NCBI RefSeq assembly: GCF_002338065.1
Contig: NZ_DDHJ01000005.1
Span: 70,647-134,646, forward strand
Origin: Pseudomonas sp. UBA1879
GTDB taxonomy: Bacteria; Pseudomonadota; Gammaproteobacteria; Pseudomonadales; Pseudomonadaceae
DNA: 64,000 bases
Reading direction: 5' to 3'
The notes under the pieces are model-generated. The model searched no databases and had not been told where the DNA came from. It saw nothing but the letters and a program-made list of their open reading frames with translations. Positions 43,113 through 52,162 of the stretch are shown in pieces (position 1 is the first letter of the stretch; every line of letters begins with the position of its first letter). Position numbers and translations under genes: made by a program.

Positions 43113-43163
43113 CGCGGGCGTCTGGGCGCTGGATGCCCGCGATCTGGCGCGAAGCGGCAGCAA
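43113..43163. repeat. REP-related hairpin between convergent genes
   Basis: CGCGGGC (43113-43119) pairs with GCCCGCG (43135-43141); it is followed by GATCTGGCGCGAAGCGGCAG, shared with the 176-bp repeats. It lies between the convergent MFS and eptA genes and may also terminate transcription. Confidence 0.4.
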
Positions 43164-43229
43164 CCCCTGAGCGCCCGGTTTCGGCGTTGCAACGCAGACC
43201 CACCAACCTCGAGCCCTGCAGCATTCGCG

Positions 43230-44873
43230 TCACCCTTGGCTGCGTTTGCAACTGTGAAAGATATCCAGGGCCGGCTGGTATTCCTGGGTGTTGACGCCAA
43301 GCAGGCTCAGCACCGAATGAAACAGGTTGTCGTGGCTCAGGTCGGGCTGGTGTTGCTTGGCGGCCAGGCAGCCGCGATCAATGCCGGCATCCTCCAGTGT
43401 CGCGTTACCGAACCACATGACCATAGGCACGTGCGTTTGCGCGGCGGGGGCGATGGCGTAGGGCGCAGCGTGCAGGTAGATGCCGTTTTCCCCCAGAGAC
43501 TCGCCGTGGTCCGAGACGTAGATCATCGAGGTGTCGACCTTGTCCTGATTGCGCTTGAGCAACTCGATGGTCTGCGCCAGGAAATGATCGGTGTAGAGAA
43601 TCGTGTTGTCGTAGACGTTTTTCAGCTCGTCCGACGTGCAACTGCCCAACTGGTTGGTGTGGCAGACCGGCGTGAACCGCTCCATGGATGTGGGGTAGCG
43701 GTCGTAGTATTCCGGGCCATGGCTGCCATCGGAATGCAAGACGATGATCGCATTGTCCTTCAGCGAATCGATGTAGTCCTGCAGCCCCACCAGCAGCGAT
43801 TCATCCAGGCAGTTCTGGCCATCGCAGAAAGGGCTGGGCTGGTTTTTCGGGATGTCGCTATGGGGCACACGCAGACAGGTGCCTTTGCAGTCGCTGTTGT
43901 TGTCCAGCCACAGCACGCTCAGGCCAGCACGTTGCAACATGTCCAGCAGGCCCTCGTAGGTCTTGCCTTTCTTGTCGCTGTAATCGGTGCGAGGGAATTT
44001 GGAGAACATGCACGGTACCGATACCGCCGTTGACGTGCCGCATGAGGCGACCTGGGTGAAGTTGAGAATGTCCTGCTTCTTCAATTCGGGGTTGGTCTCG
44101 CGCCCGTAGCCGTTGAGCGAGAAGTGGTCGGCGCGGGCGGTTTCACCGACGACGAAGATCATCAGGCTTTTCTTCGGACGCTGTTGTGCTTCAAGGCTGA
44201 GGACGGAGTCGGTGCCCACGGGCTGGACCTTCACCGTTTCCTTGATCGCTACGGTTTGCTTGGTCAGTTTGCCGAGGGCGTAGATGTAGTTGGTCGGGTT
44301 GATGAAGTGGGTCAACTCGTCCTCGTTGCGAAAGATCGGCGCATAGGTCGAGTAGAAAGGCGCGATCGCCGCGGTCATCACCACACCGCAACCGAGGCAC
44401 ACCAGCACTTTGTTGATGAGACCCGGCAGCACGCGGCGATAGGTGACCGGCACCGCCCAGATCACTGCCGTCGGCAAGACGCCCAGCAGACCCATATAAA
44501 GGAACAGCTTGATGCTGAGCAGGGCCTTGGCTTCGCCGGGGTTGGTTTCCAGAACATTCTGCATCATCACCGTGTCAATGGAGATGCCGTAGGTGTTCAT
44601 GAAATACGCGGCCGCCGCCGAACACAGCGCCACCAGACTGAGCGCTGGCTTGAGCGTCGGTCGGAAGGACAAAGGGGTCAATAGCAGTGTGATGGCTGCC
44701 CATAGGAAAAACGCGAACGAGACATAAAACGCGACGACCTTGAGGCCCTGGAGTTGGGTCAGGCTGACCAGCGCGTGCCAGGTGGCAAGGTTGTAAAACG
44801 CTACAAGACACAGGGAAAACAGCATGACTAGGCGAGTGGAGGTCACGGCAGGCAGCTTCGAACGTATTTCCAT
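43230..44873 (-). CDS. eptA: Lipid A phosphoethanolamine transferase, EptA/PmrC type
   Basis: A 547-residue inner-membrane enzyme: five membrane helices in the first 175 residues, then a periplasmic sulfatase-like domain. The metal and nucleophile residues are visible as Glu243 (VVGETARADH) and Thr280 (SCGTSTAVSVPCMFS), with late motifs DNNSDC, HSDGSHGPEYYDRYP and YVSDHGESLGE. Several Cys residues support periplasmic disulfides. It moves phosphoethanolamine to lipid A phosphates and lowers surface charge, a known route to polymyxin tolerance. ATG 44873 begins the first cytoplasmic stretch. No PmrAB genes are adjacent. Confidence 0.93.
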   Translation of the reverse strand: MEIRSKLPAVTSTRLVMLFSLCLVAFYNLATWHALVSLTQLQGLKVVAFYVSFAFFLWAAITLLLTPLSFRPTLKPALSLVALCSAAAAYFMNTYGISIDTVMMQNVLETNPGEAKALLSIKLFLYMGLLGVLPTAVIWAVPVTYRRVLPGLINKVLVCLGCGVVMTAAIAPFYSTYAPIFRNEDELTHFINPTNYIYALGKLTKQTVAIKETVKVQPVGTDSVLSLEAQQRPKKSLMIFVVGETARADHFSLNGYGRETNPELKKQDILNFTQVASCGTSTAVSVPCMFSKFPRTDYSDKKGKTYEGLLDMLQRAGLSVLWLDNNSDCKGTCLRVPHSDIPKNQPSPFCDGQNCLDESLLVGLQDYIDSLKDNAIIVLHSDGSHGPEYYDRYPTSMERFTPVCHTNQLGSCTSDELKNVYDNTILYTDHFLAQTIELLKRNQDKVDTSMIYVSDHGESLGENGIYLHAAPYAIAPAAQTHVPMVMWFGNATLEDAGIDRGCLAAKQHQPDLSHDNLFHSVLSLLGVNTQEYQPALDIFHSCKRSQG

Positions 44874-45156
44874 ATAGCGCGACTCGGGGCAGGTCTGAAC
44901 GTGTCTTTCACGTCGAGCGGTCCCTGCGACGTGCATGTCAGACGGACCTGCCGAAGAGGGCAGGCGGGTTGATGGAGAACCAAAGACGCGCGGAGTTTTT
45001 CAGAACGATTGTGAAGACTTTGTGAACACAGCGTAGACGGCATGTGAGCGCGTGAAATGTTTTCGGCAGCGAACGTTGCGGCCGCGAACCTAGGCGATCC
45101 TGCCAGGGGTTGGCGTCGCACTTGATCAGGGTCTCAATACGTACGGGAGAGTGTGG

Positions 45157-45768
45157 ATGAAACTCATCGGAATGCTGGATTCGCCGTACGTACGGCGAGT
45201 GGCGGTCAGCCTGAAACGCCTGGGGGTTGCGTTTGAGCATGAGTCGGTCTCGGTGTTTCGTGAAATGGAGCGGTTCAGGGCGCTCAATCCGGTGGTCAAG
45301 GCGCCGACGTTCATTACCGATGAGGGCGAGGTGTTGATGGAGTCGAGCCTGATTCTGGATTACCTCGAGTGCTGGATAGGGCCGGGCAGGGGGTTGATGC
45401 CGTCGACGCTCCCGGAACGGACGCGGACCCTGCGCCTGACAGGCTTGGCGTTGGTGGCGTATGAAAAGGCGGTGCAGATCCATTACGAACGCAACCTGCG
45501 GCCAACCGAGCGTCAGCACGCCCCGTGGCTTGAGCGGGTCAGTGAGCAGTTGCGCACCGCCTGCGGAGAGTTGGAGCGGGAGTTGCTGGCGCAGCCGTGC
45601 AGCGCAGGCGTGACGATCGGGCAGGACGGGATCAGCATTGCGGTGGGCTGGTCGTTCATCCAGTTAGTAGCGTCGGATACGGTCGGCGCGGACGATTTTC
45701 CCGCGCTGGCGACGTTCACGGCCGAAGCCGAGGCGTTAGCGATTTTTCGCACACTGCCGATGGTGTGA
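45157..45768 (+). CDS. Glutathione S-transferase family protein
   Basis: A 203-residue GST. The N-terminal thioredoxin-like half starts MKLIGMLDSPYVRRVAVSLK and has the cis-Pro segment VVKAPTFI and MESSLILDYLE for glutathione binding; the C-terminal half is helical. Substrate unknown; reductive or conjugating detoxification is usual. GGGAGA lies before ATG 45157. It is divergent from eptA and convergent with the solute-binding protein gene. Confidence 0.9.
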   Translation: MKLIGMLDSPYVRRVAVSLKRLGVAFEHESVSVFREMERFRALNPVVKAPTFITDEGEVLMESSLILDYLECWIGPGRGLMPSTLPERTRTLRLTGLALVAYEKAVQIHYERNLRPTERQHAPWLERVSEQLRTACGELERELLAQPCSAGVTIGQDGISIAVGWSFIQLVASDTVGADDFPALATFTAEAEALAIFRTLPMV

Positions 45769-45790
45769 AACGTCGGCATCCATCGGTTTT

Positions 45791-45834
45791 GCGCCAGTGC
45801 CAGTGCCAGCGGCAGCCGAGGTCCGCACTGGCGC
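45791..45834. terminator. Inverted repeat between convergent GST and solute-binding-protein genes
   Basis: GCGCCAGTGC (45791-45800) and GCACTGGCGC (45825-45834) are perfect reverse complements around 24 bases. The site lies in the 106-bp gap between convergent genes and suits a bidirectional terminator. Confidence 0.45.
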
Positions 45835-45874
45835 GTGCCTCTCCACACGGCGGCACACCGTCAGCGGTGTTTCT

Positions 45875-46624
45875 TCACTGCGCCAGCGCCTTGGCCACTG
45901 TCCCGTCTGCTTTCAACCGGGCAAACGCCTCGGTCACCCGTTTCACGGTGTCCGGCGGGGTTTTCAGGCTGAGGGCGAGGTAGAGGCTTTGGGAAAGGTC
46001 GTTGATGGTGTACACGCTTTCCAACAGATCGAACGGCACGTTCAGATCCCGGCATTGCTCGCGGGCTTCGCGTTCAGGCATGGGCACAAGCGCCACCTGG
46101 CCGCTAAGCAGTTTGCGCAGGTTGTCGAGGTTGTTGGCGGAGACCACTATTTTGCTGAAATGCTGGCTCTCGAGGTATTGCTGGCGCGCGTCGTCCCGGA
46201 CCACGCCGACGGTGTAGTTGCGCGCGTCCTGCAACGCGCCGACCAGCACATCAGGGCGCGTGCGCAGCCGGTAGAACAATTGCGTCACCGGTTCCAGCTC
46301 GCCCACCCAGTGAAACAACGCCTCGCGCTCGACGTTACGGATCATCGGGTAAATCACCACGTTGGGTTCCAGCCGCGCCATGTCATAAGCCCGAGCCCAC
46401 GGGTAGAGGGCCATGTGGTAGTCCTTCAGCCCGGCATCATTCAGGGTTTTTTCGACGATCTCGCTGGCGGGGCCGGTGACCTTGCCGTCCTGCAGCCAGC
46501 TATAGGACGAGTCTTCGGTGACCACCTGCATCGTGTCGGCCCAGGCGTTCAGGCACACCACCGTCAGGACGGTGGCCGATAACAGCCTCGCGCTGCGTTT
46601 GATCGAATGTCGGATGGTGCACAT
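45875..46624 (-). CDS. Periplasmic solute-binding protein, SBP_bac_3 family (downstream copy)
   Basis: A 249-residue protein with a Sec signal peptide (cleavage near AWA-DT). The pattern VTEDSSYSWLQDGKVTGPAS, then YPWARAYDMARLEPNVVIYP, is that of short family-3 amino-acid-type binding proteins that in Pseudomonas often lack a cognate ABC permease. None is encoded here either. It lies 23 bp after the diguanylate cyclase gene on the same strand. It may present a ligand to the cyclase's periplasmic loop, an inference from operon position only. Confidence 0.82.
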   Translation of the reverse strand: MCTIRHSIKRSARLLSATVLTVVCLNAWADTMQVVTEDSSYSWLQDGKVTGPASEIVEKTLNDAGLKDYHMALYPWARAYDMARLEPNVVIYPMIRNVEREALFHWVGELEPVTQLFYRLRTRPDVLVGALQDARNYTVGVVRDDARQQYLESQHFSKIVVSANNLDNLRKLLSGQVALVPMPEREAREQCRDLNVPFDLLESVYTINDLSQSLYLALSLKTPPDTVKRVTEAFARLKADGTVAKALAQ

Positions 46625-46647
46625 GTCAGATGCTCTCCTTGATCAGG

Positions 46648-48006
46648 TCAGATCTCACACCGGTTGCGACCCTGGCTTTTGGCGCGGTACAGGGCCTTGT
46701 CGGCGCTCTGCAGCAGTTGATCGAAACGGTCCATGTTGGCCGGGTCGAGTTCGGCGATGCCGATGCTCATCGTCACGTAAGGCGACACCCCCGAACCGGT
46801 ATGCGGCAGTTTCTGCTCGGCCAGCAGTCCCCGCAAACGCTCGGCGGAGCTGAGGGCCTGTTCCCGGTTCTGGCCGGGCAACAGCACCGCAAACTCCTCA
46901 CCGCCCAGACGCGCCACCAACTCGCCAGAGCGCGAAAACAGCGCGCTCATGGTCAGCGCCACATCGCGCAGGCACTGGTCACCGTTGGCGTGTCCGTAGT
47001 TGTCGTTGTAGAGCTTGAAGTAATCGATGTCGCACATCAGCACGGAAAACGCCTGCCGATGACGCAGAGCGCGGTTGAATTCCAGCTCTTTCACTTCATC
47101 GAAGTGACGCCGGTTGGCCAGGCCCGTGAGCGGGTCGAAGCGGGTCAGGGCTTCGAGACGGGTGTTGGCCGCCTTGAGTTGTGCGGTGCGCTGCTCCACC
47201 AGATCGGCCAGCTGGTCGCGGCTGGCGGCAAGGGCGATTTCGTCGCGGGTCTGGCGCTCCAGGTGGGCGGCCAGTTTGTCCTGCAGATCGTTGACCCCGG
47301 CTTCCAGCAGGTCCAACTCGTCGACGGCCTTACCCCCGCGACCCAGATTCAGGTGATGTTTCAGATTGCGCGGCGTGAGTTGCTCCAGGTGTTCGGCGAT
47401 GCGGCGCACGTGGAGCGTCACCGAGCGGTTGAACATGCCCATGATCAGCCCGGCCAACGCCAGCGACTGAATGATCTGGGTCAGCATGATGACCGCGACC
47501 TCTTTCCACAGGCGCTTCCACAGCAGGCTTTCGTCGCCTTCAATGGTGAGCTCGCCGACCACTTCATTGGCGCCAGGGTAGGGCGTCACGGTCAACTGGC
47601 GGTGCAGGGCTGGGGCGAGGGTGGAGCCGACATGGCCGGGATGTTGGCGGTCCAGCACTTCCGGCGCACGGCCCGGACGCAGAATGCGCAGTTCGACCCG
47701 CCCCACCGGGGCAGCCAGGGCGACGCTGTCGATCTGTGTCTGCAAGGCTTCGTTGTCCATTTCCCACACCGCCTTGGACAGCGTGCCCTGAAACACCTGA
47801 TCGATCAGGCCCAGTTCCGCGTTCATGGTGGAGAGGTTGGTGTTCCAGGCGAAGAAGGTCCTGACCGTGACGGTGGCCAAGGTGAACAGCACGCAGAACG
47901 CCAGTGTCGCCAACACCAGCCGACGTGCCAGGGAACCGGACCGGGGAGGCGCGCCAGCGTTTTCAGGGGTCTTGGACTCGGACTCAGCCAGCATGCTCAA
48001 TTCCAT
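46648..48006 (-). CDS. Membrane-bound diguanylate cyclase (GGDEF)
   Basis: A 452-residue protein: TM1 at about 29-50 (LVLATLAFCVLFTLATVTV), a periplasmic sensor loop of roughly 120 residues, TM2 at about 180-200, a HAMP-like helix, a coiled coil, and a C-terminal GGDEF domain from FDPLTGLANRRHF. The active-site loop is GGEEF (RLGGEEFAVLLPG), so it should make cyclic di-GMP. The inhibitory site five residues before it reads RSGE instead of RxxD, suggesting weak product inhibition. It overlaps the upstream binding-protein gene. Start at 48006 or the inner ATG at 47994. Confidence 0.9.
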   Translation of the reverse strand: MELSMLAESESKTPENAGAPPRSGSLARRLVLATLAFCVLFTLATVTVRTFFAWNTNLSTMNAELGLIDQVFQGTLSKAVWEMDNEALQTQIDSVALAAPVGRVELRILRPGRAPEVLDRQHPGHVGSTLAPALHRQLTVTPYPGANEVVGELTIEGDESLLWKRLWKEVAVIMLTQIIQSLALAGLIMGMFNRSVTLHVRRIAEHLEQLTPRNLKHHLNLGRGGKAVDELDLLEAGVNDLQDKLAAHLERQTRDEIALAASRDQLADLVEQRTAQLKAANTRLEALTRFDPLTGLANRRHFDEVKELEFNRALRHRQAFSVLMCDIDYFKLYNDNYGHANGDQCLRDVALTMSALFSRSGELVARLGGEEFAVLLPGQNREQALSSAERLRGLLAEQKLPHTGSGVSPYVTMSIGIAELDPANMDRFDQLLQSADKALYRAKSQGRNRCEI

Positions 48007-48767
48007 TTACGTGCGATGGCATCGTAGGTCCCGTTCTCACGGACAGTCCTCAGCCCTTGCTGAAACAGCTGAACAGTAGCATCTGGCGTCCCGCGACTGA
48101 AAGCCATGCTGAACCCTCCCGCTTCTTCCAGCGCGGGCACACGCAAGGATTGCACCAACGTTTGCGCCGGGTCGTCACCGGCCTGATGCACGATGTAATG
48201 CGCGTTGAGTTCGTCGGAGATCCACAGGTCCACATGCCCGGTGCGCAGCTTCTGGTAATTGAGTTCGTAACGGTTGCTCGATTGCAGGTGCCGACCGACG
48301 AGAAAGTGCTGGCTCATCAGGTATTGCTCACCGACATCCTCATTGACCGTCGCGGTCTGCCAGTCGCGGGCATCGTCCAGGTCCATCAAGGCGATGGGGT
48401 GGGTCGAGGAGGAATAAATGAACCAGCGCGCCGCGGCGATGGTGCCGACCCACTTGAACAACGGCTCGCGCTCGGCGGTGCGAGTGATGGAGTAAATCAG
48501 CACGTCAGGGTCGTGCAGTGCCAAGTCATAGGCCCGCGCCCAGGGCATGGACTGGATGGTCGCGTCCAGGTTGATTTCTTTCAGTACCGCGCGCACGACC
48601 TCGGTGCTCATGCCGGTCAACTGCCCGTCGCGGGTCATGTTATAGGGCGGCAGCTCTTCGGTGACGATCCGGATCGGCCCGGCGTTCGCCCCCTGAACGC
48701 CCATGCACAGCAAGACCGCGCCGAACAACGCGCTGCGAGCCTTGGATTTGAGCATTCGGGGTGTCAT
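47997..48767 (-). CDS. Periplasmic solute-binding protein, SBP_bac_3 family (upstream copy)
   Basis: A 256-residue protein with a Sec signal (cleavage near ANA-GP). RIVTEELPPYNMTRDGQLTG and MPWARAYDLALHDPDVLIYS match the other binding protein in this operon (TEDSSYSWLQDGKVTG, YPWARAYDMA), so the two are paralogs. It is the first gene of the operon; its 3' end overlaps the cyclase start by ten bases. No permease or ATPase gene is near. It could be an accessory sensor subunit for the cyclase. Confidence 0.85.
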   Translation of the reverse strand: MTPRMLKSKARSALFGAVLLCMGVQGANAGPIRIVTEELPPYNMTRDGQLTGMSTEVVRAVLKEINLDATIQSMPWARAYDLALHDPDVLIYSITRTAEREPLFKWVGTIAAARWFIYSSSTHPIALMDLDDARDWQTATVNEDVGEQYLMSQHFLVGRHLQSSNRYELNYQKLRTGHVDLWISDELNAHYIVHQAGDDPAQTLVQSLRVPALEEAGGFSMAFSRGTPDATVQLFQQGLRTVRENGTYDAIARKWN

Positions 48768-49014
48768 GGCCTGCTACCTCATCGACGGCAGCAGCGGCTG
48801 TTTCCGATCCGCCGAAGGCGCGGAAAGACATGGCCAGACTGCCTCTTATACCCACGATATCGGCTGAAGAATCCGCCACTTGAGGCGCTTACCTGCCGTT
48901 TATGATTGCCTTCATGCCTGTCGTCCGCCTAGCGGCTCGCAAGGAGCATTTTCCCTGGATAGCCCGTTCAACAGTCGCTGTGGCGTTCTGTCACACCCGG
49001 TTACCCGCCATTTT

Positions 49015-49028
49015 TTGACCTGGGTCAA
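49015..49028. promoter_or_regulatory. ANR/FNR-type box of the cytochrome bd operon
   Basis: TTGAC-CTGG-GTCAA is a perfect inverted repeat very close to the FNR/ANR consensus TTGAT-N4-ATCAA. It sits 55 bp upstream of the cydP start. It points to control of the oxidase genes by oxygen limitation. The rest of the gap 48768-49082 holds no gene I can support. Confidence 0.75.
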
Positions 49029-49082
49029 GGGTCTCGAAAGATGCTGTAGGAAAATTTCTACGCACCCCGACGAGTCTTCAAC

Positions 49083-49280
49083 ATGCCCGGTCCTTTCGAT
49101 TTCCTCAAACACCCGCTGGCGAAAGAAATTGGCCTGATCCTGTTGATCAAGCTCGTCTTGCTGATGGGCATCCGTAGCGTCTGGTTCGACGCACCGGTCG
49201 AAGTCAAGGATGACGGGGTGCAAGCTGGCCTGCATGTATTGGGCGCCCCTCCCGTATCTGATGAGAAGAACCCCAAATGA
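49083..49280 (+). CDS. cydP: Cytochrome bd oxidase small accessory subunit CydP
   Basis: A 65-residue protein with one transmembrane helix (EIGLILLIKLVLLMGIRSVW) and a short polar tail. Size, single helix and its place directly before cydA, overlapping it by four bases, match the CydP small subunit annotated in Pseudomonas cyd operons. It probably assists assembly or stability of the oxidase in the inner membrane. Confidence 0.8.
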   Translation: MPGPFDFLKHPLAKEIGLILLIKLVLLMGIRSVWFDAPVEVKDDGVQAGLHVLGAPPVSDEKNPK

Positions 49281-50866
49281 TTTCGGAATCAGTCGTCGAT
49301 TTATCTCGGCTGCAGTTCGCGATGACCGCGCTGTATCACTTTATCTTCGTGCCGCTCACGCTGGGCATGACCTTCCTGCTGGCCATCATGGAGTCGGTCT
49401 ACGTCATGACCGGCAAGCAGGTGTACAAGGACATGACCAAGTTCTGGGGCAAGCTGTTCGGCATCAACTTCGCCCTCGGCGTCACCACCGGCCTGACGAT
49501 GGAGTTCCAGTTCGGTACCAACTGGGCGTACTACAGCCACTACGTCGGTGACATTTTCGGTGCGCCACTGGCGATCGAAGGTCTGATGGCGTTCTTCCTC
49601 GAATCGACCTTCATCGGCCTGTTCTTCTTCGGCTGGGATCGCCTGACACGCGTGCAGCACCTGACTGTGACCTGGCTGGTCGCCATCGGCTCGAACATGT
49701 CGGCGCTGTGGATTCTGATTGCCAACGGCTGGATGCAGAACCCGGTCGGCGCCGAATTCAACTTCACCACCATGCGCATGGAGCTGACCAGCTTCGCCGA
49801 CCTGCTGTTCAACCCGGTCGCGCAAGTCAAGTTCGTGCACACCGTGGCCTCTGGCTACGTGACCGGCTCGATCTTCGTGCTGGCGATCTCCAGCTGGTAT
49901 CTGCTCAAGGGCCGCGACATCGGCTTCGCCCGCCGCTCGTTCGCCATCGCCTCGGCATTCGGCATGGCCTCGATTCTCTCGGTGATCGTATTAGGCGACG
50001 AATCCGGTTACGAGATTGGCGACGTGCAGAAAACCAAGCTGGCCGCCATCGAAGCCGAATGGGACACCGAGCCTGCACCGGCCGCGTTCACCTTGTTCGG
50101 GCTGCCGAATCAGGAAACCCAGCGCACCGATTACGCGGTGAAGATCCCTTACGTGATGGGCATCATCGCCACCCGCTCGGTGGACAAGCAGGTCACCGGC
50201 ATCAAGGATCTGGTCGTCGAACACCAGGGCCGTATCCGCAACGGCATGGTCGCTTACGATCTGTTGGGCAAACTGCGTGCGGGCGACAAGAGCGAGCACA
50301 CCCTCAACGCCTTCAACGAGGTGAAGAAGGACCTGGGCTATGGCCTGCTGCTGAAGAAGTACACCGACAAAGTGGTGGACGCCAACGAACAACAGATCCA
50401 GCAGGCGGCGCTGGATTCGGTCCCTCACGTGGCGTCGATCTTCTGGACCTTCCGCATCATGGTGCTCAGTGGCGTGTTGATGCTGCTGCTGTTCGCCTGC
50501 GCCTTCTACGCCTCGGCGCGCAAGAACGAATCGAGCAAACGCTGGCTGCTGAAGTGGGCGCTGTTCAGCCTGCCGCTGCCATGGATCGCCACGCAGACCG
50601 GCTGGTGGGTGGCCGAGCACGGGCGGCAGCCGTGGTCCATCGGTGAAGTGCTGCCGGTTCACCTGTCGGCCTCGACGCTGTCCAGCGGCGATGTCATCGG
50701 CTCGATCCTGGCACTGGTGGGCTTCTACACCGTCCTGCTGATCATCGAGATGTACCTGATGATCAAGTTCGCCCGCCTGGGCCCAAGCAGCCTGCACACC
50801 GGTCGTTATCACTTCGAGCGCCGCGACAGCGACGTGCCCGCTGCCCAACAACCGACGCTGGCCTGA
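49277..50866 (+). CDS. cydA: Cytochrome bd ubiquinol oxidase subunit I
   Basis: A 529-residue membrane protein. LSRLQFAMTALYHFIFVPLT carries the haem b595 His, VKFVHTVASGY the b558 His, and FWTFRIMV the b558 Met ligand; GWWVAEHGRQPW is the conserved loop before TM8. The Q-loop is long, as in E. coli CydA, unlike the short-loop CioA of P. aeruginosa. With CydB it reduces O2 with quinol at high affinity and resists cyanide and NO. The gene starts four bases inside cydP. Confidence 0.95.
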   Translation: MISESVVDLSRLQFAMTALYHFIFVPLTLGMTFLLAIMESVYVMTGKQVYKDMTKFWGKLFGINFALGVTTGLTMEFQFGTNWAYYSHYVGDIFGAPLAIEGLMAFFLESTFIGLFFFGWDRLTRVQHLTVTWLVAIGSNMSALWILIANGWMQNPVGAEFNFTTMRMELTSFADLLFNPVAQVKFVHTVASGYVTGSIFVLAISSWYLLKGRDIGFARRSFAIASAFGMASILSVIVLGDESGYEIGDVQKTKLAAIEAEWDTEPAPAAFTLFGLPNQETQRTDYAVKIPYVMGIIATRSVDKQVTGIKDLVVEHQGRIRNGMVAYDLLGKLRAGDKSEHTLNAFNEVKKDLGYGLLLKKYTDKVVDANEQQIQQAALDSVPHVASIFWTFRIMVLSGVLMLLLFACAFYASARKNESSKRWLLKWALFSLPLPWIATQTGWWVAEHGRQPWSIGEVLPVHLSASTLSSGDVIGSILALVGFYTVLLIIEMYLMIKFARLGPSSLHTGRYHFERRDSDVPAAQQPTLA

Positions 50867-50873
50867 GGAACAC

Positions 50874-52019
50874 ATGATGTTCGATTACGAGACACTCAAA
50901 CTCATTTGGTGGGTGCTGGTCGGCGTGCTGCTGATCGGCTTCGCCCTGACCGACGGCTTCGACCTGGGCGCCGCGATGCTGATGCCCTTCGTCGGCCGCA
51001 CTGACAACGAACGGCGGGTGGTGATCAACACCATCGCACCGCACTGGGACGGCAACCAGGTGTGGCTGATCACCGCCGGGGGCGCGCTGTTCGCCGCCTG
51101 GCCGCTGGTGTACTCGGCGGCGTTCTCGGGGCTGTACTGGGCGCTGCTGCTGGTGCTGTTCGCGCTGTTCGTGCGCCCGGTGGGTTTCGACTACCGCAGC
51201 AAGCTGGAAAACACCCGCTGGCGGCAAAGTTGGGACTGGGGCCTGTTCGTCGGCGGCCTGGTCCCTTCGCTGGTGTTCGGGGTGGCCTTCGGCAACCTGC
51301 TGTTGGGCGTGCCGTTCCAGTTCGACGACACCCTGCGCACCAGCTACCACGGCAACTTCTGGCAACTGCTCAGCCCCTTCGGTCTGTTGGCCGGTGTCGT
51401 CAGCCTGAGCATGCTTGGCCTGCACGGTGGCAGTTGGTTGATGATGCGCACCGAGGGCGCGATTGCCCGCCGCTCTCGCCGCGCCACGCAACTGCTGTCG
51501 CTGGTCTTCCTGCTATCGTTCGTCGGCGCGGGCGTGTGGCTGTTGCTCGGCGGTATTCAAGGCCTGGCGATCACGTCGGCAGTCGACGCGGGCGCGGCGC
51601 TGAATCCGCTGGCCAAGAGCGTCGTCGCCACCAACCACGGCTGGATGGCCAACTATCACGCTCATCCGTTGACCGTGATCGCGCCGCTGCTGGGTCTCTT
51701 CGGCGGCCTGCTGGCCTTGCTGTGTGCCAGCGCCGGGCAGGGCCGGATGGCGTTCCTCGGCAGCAGCCTGGCCATCGTCGGCACGCTGTGCACGGCGGGC
51801 TTCGCCCTGTTCCCGTTCGTCATGCCGTCGAGCCTTGACCTGGCGTCCAGCCTGACCGTGTGGGACGCCGTGTCCAGCCATAAGACCCTGGTCATCATGA
51901 CCGTCGCAGCGGCGATTTTCGTGCCGATCATCCTCTGCTACACGCTGTGGTGCTACGCCAAGATGTGGGGCAAGGTCACCACCGCGCACATTGACCACAA
52001 CCCCCATGGCCTGTACTGA
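50874..52019 (+). CDS. cydB: Cytochrome bd ubiquinol oxidase subunit II
   Basis: A 381-residue membrane protein with the CydB start FDYETLKLIWWVLVGVLLIG, ALTDGFDLGAAML and NTIAPHWDGNQVWLI. Nine or so hydrophobic segments are visible. It pairs with CydA in the inner membrane. It starts seven bases after the cydA stop; either of two adjacent ATGs (50874, 50877) could be used. Confidence 0.95.
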   Translation: MMFDYETLKLIWWVLVGVLLIGFALTDGFDLGAAMLMPFVGRTDNERRVVINTIAPHWDGNQVWLITAGGALFAAWPLVYSAAFSGLYWALLLVLFALFVRPVGFDYRSKLENTRWRQSWDWGLFVGGLVPSLVFGVAFGNLLLGVPFQFDDTLRTSYHGNFWQLLSPFGLLAGVVSLSMLGLHGGSWLMMRTEGAIARRSRRATQLLSLVFLLSFVGAGVWLLLGGIQGLAITSAVDAGAALNPLAKSVVATNHGWMANYHAHPLTVIAPLLGLFGGLLALLCASAGQGRMAFLGSSLAIVGTLCTAGFALFPFVMPSSLDLASSLTVWDAVSSHKTLVIMTVAAAIFVPIILCYTLWCYAKMWGKVTTAHIDHNPHGLY

Positions 52020-52045
52020 GCCCGGACTTCATCGAGGAGAACAAC

Positions 52046-52162
52046 ATGTGGTATTTCGCCTGGATACTTGGCGTATTGCTGGCTTGCAGCTTCGGCATCA
52101 TCAACGCGCTGTGGCTGGAGTCATCCGACGCCAGCGCGCTGGAGAACGGTCGTGACCGCTGA
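52046..52162 (+). CDS. cydX: Cytochrome bd small subunit CydX
   Basis: A 38-residue protein whose translation begins MWYFAWILGVLLACSFGIIN, followed by ALWLESS: a single helix with the CydX Trp/Glu pattern. GAGGAG sits before ATG 52046. It is needed for haem stability in the oxidase. Its stop overlaps the start of the next gene. Confidence 0.92.
   Translation: MWYFAWILGVLLACSFGIINALWLESSDASALENGRDR

Noticed and set aside
46630..48027. A 465-codon plus-strand open frame opposite the diguanylate cyclase
   Set aside because: No recognisable domain; the minus strand encodes the complete GGDEF protein.
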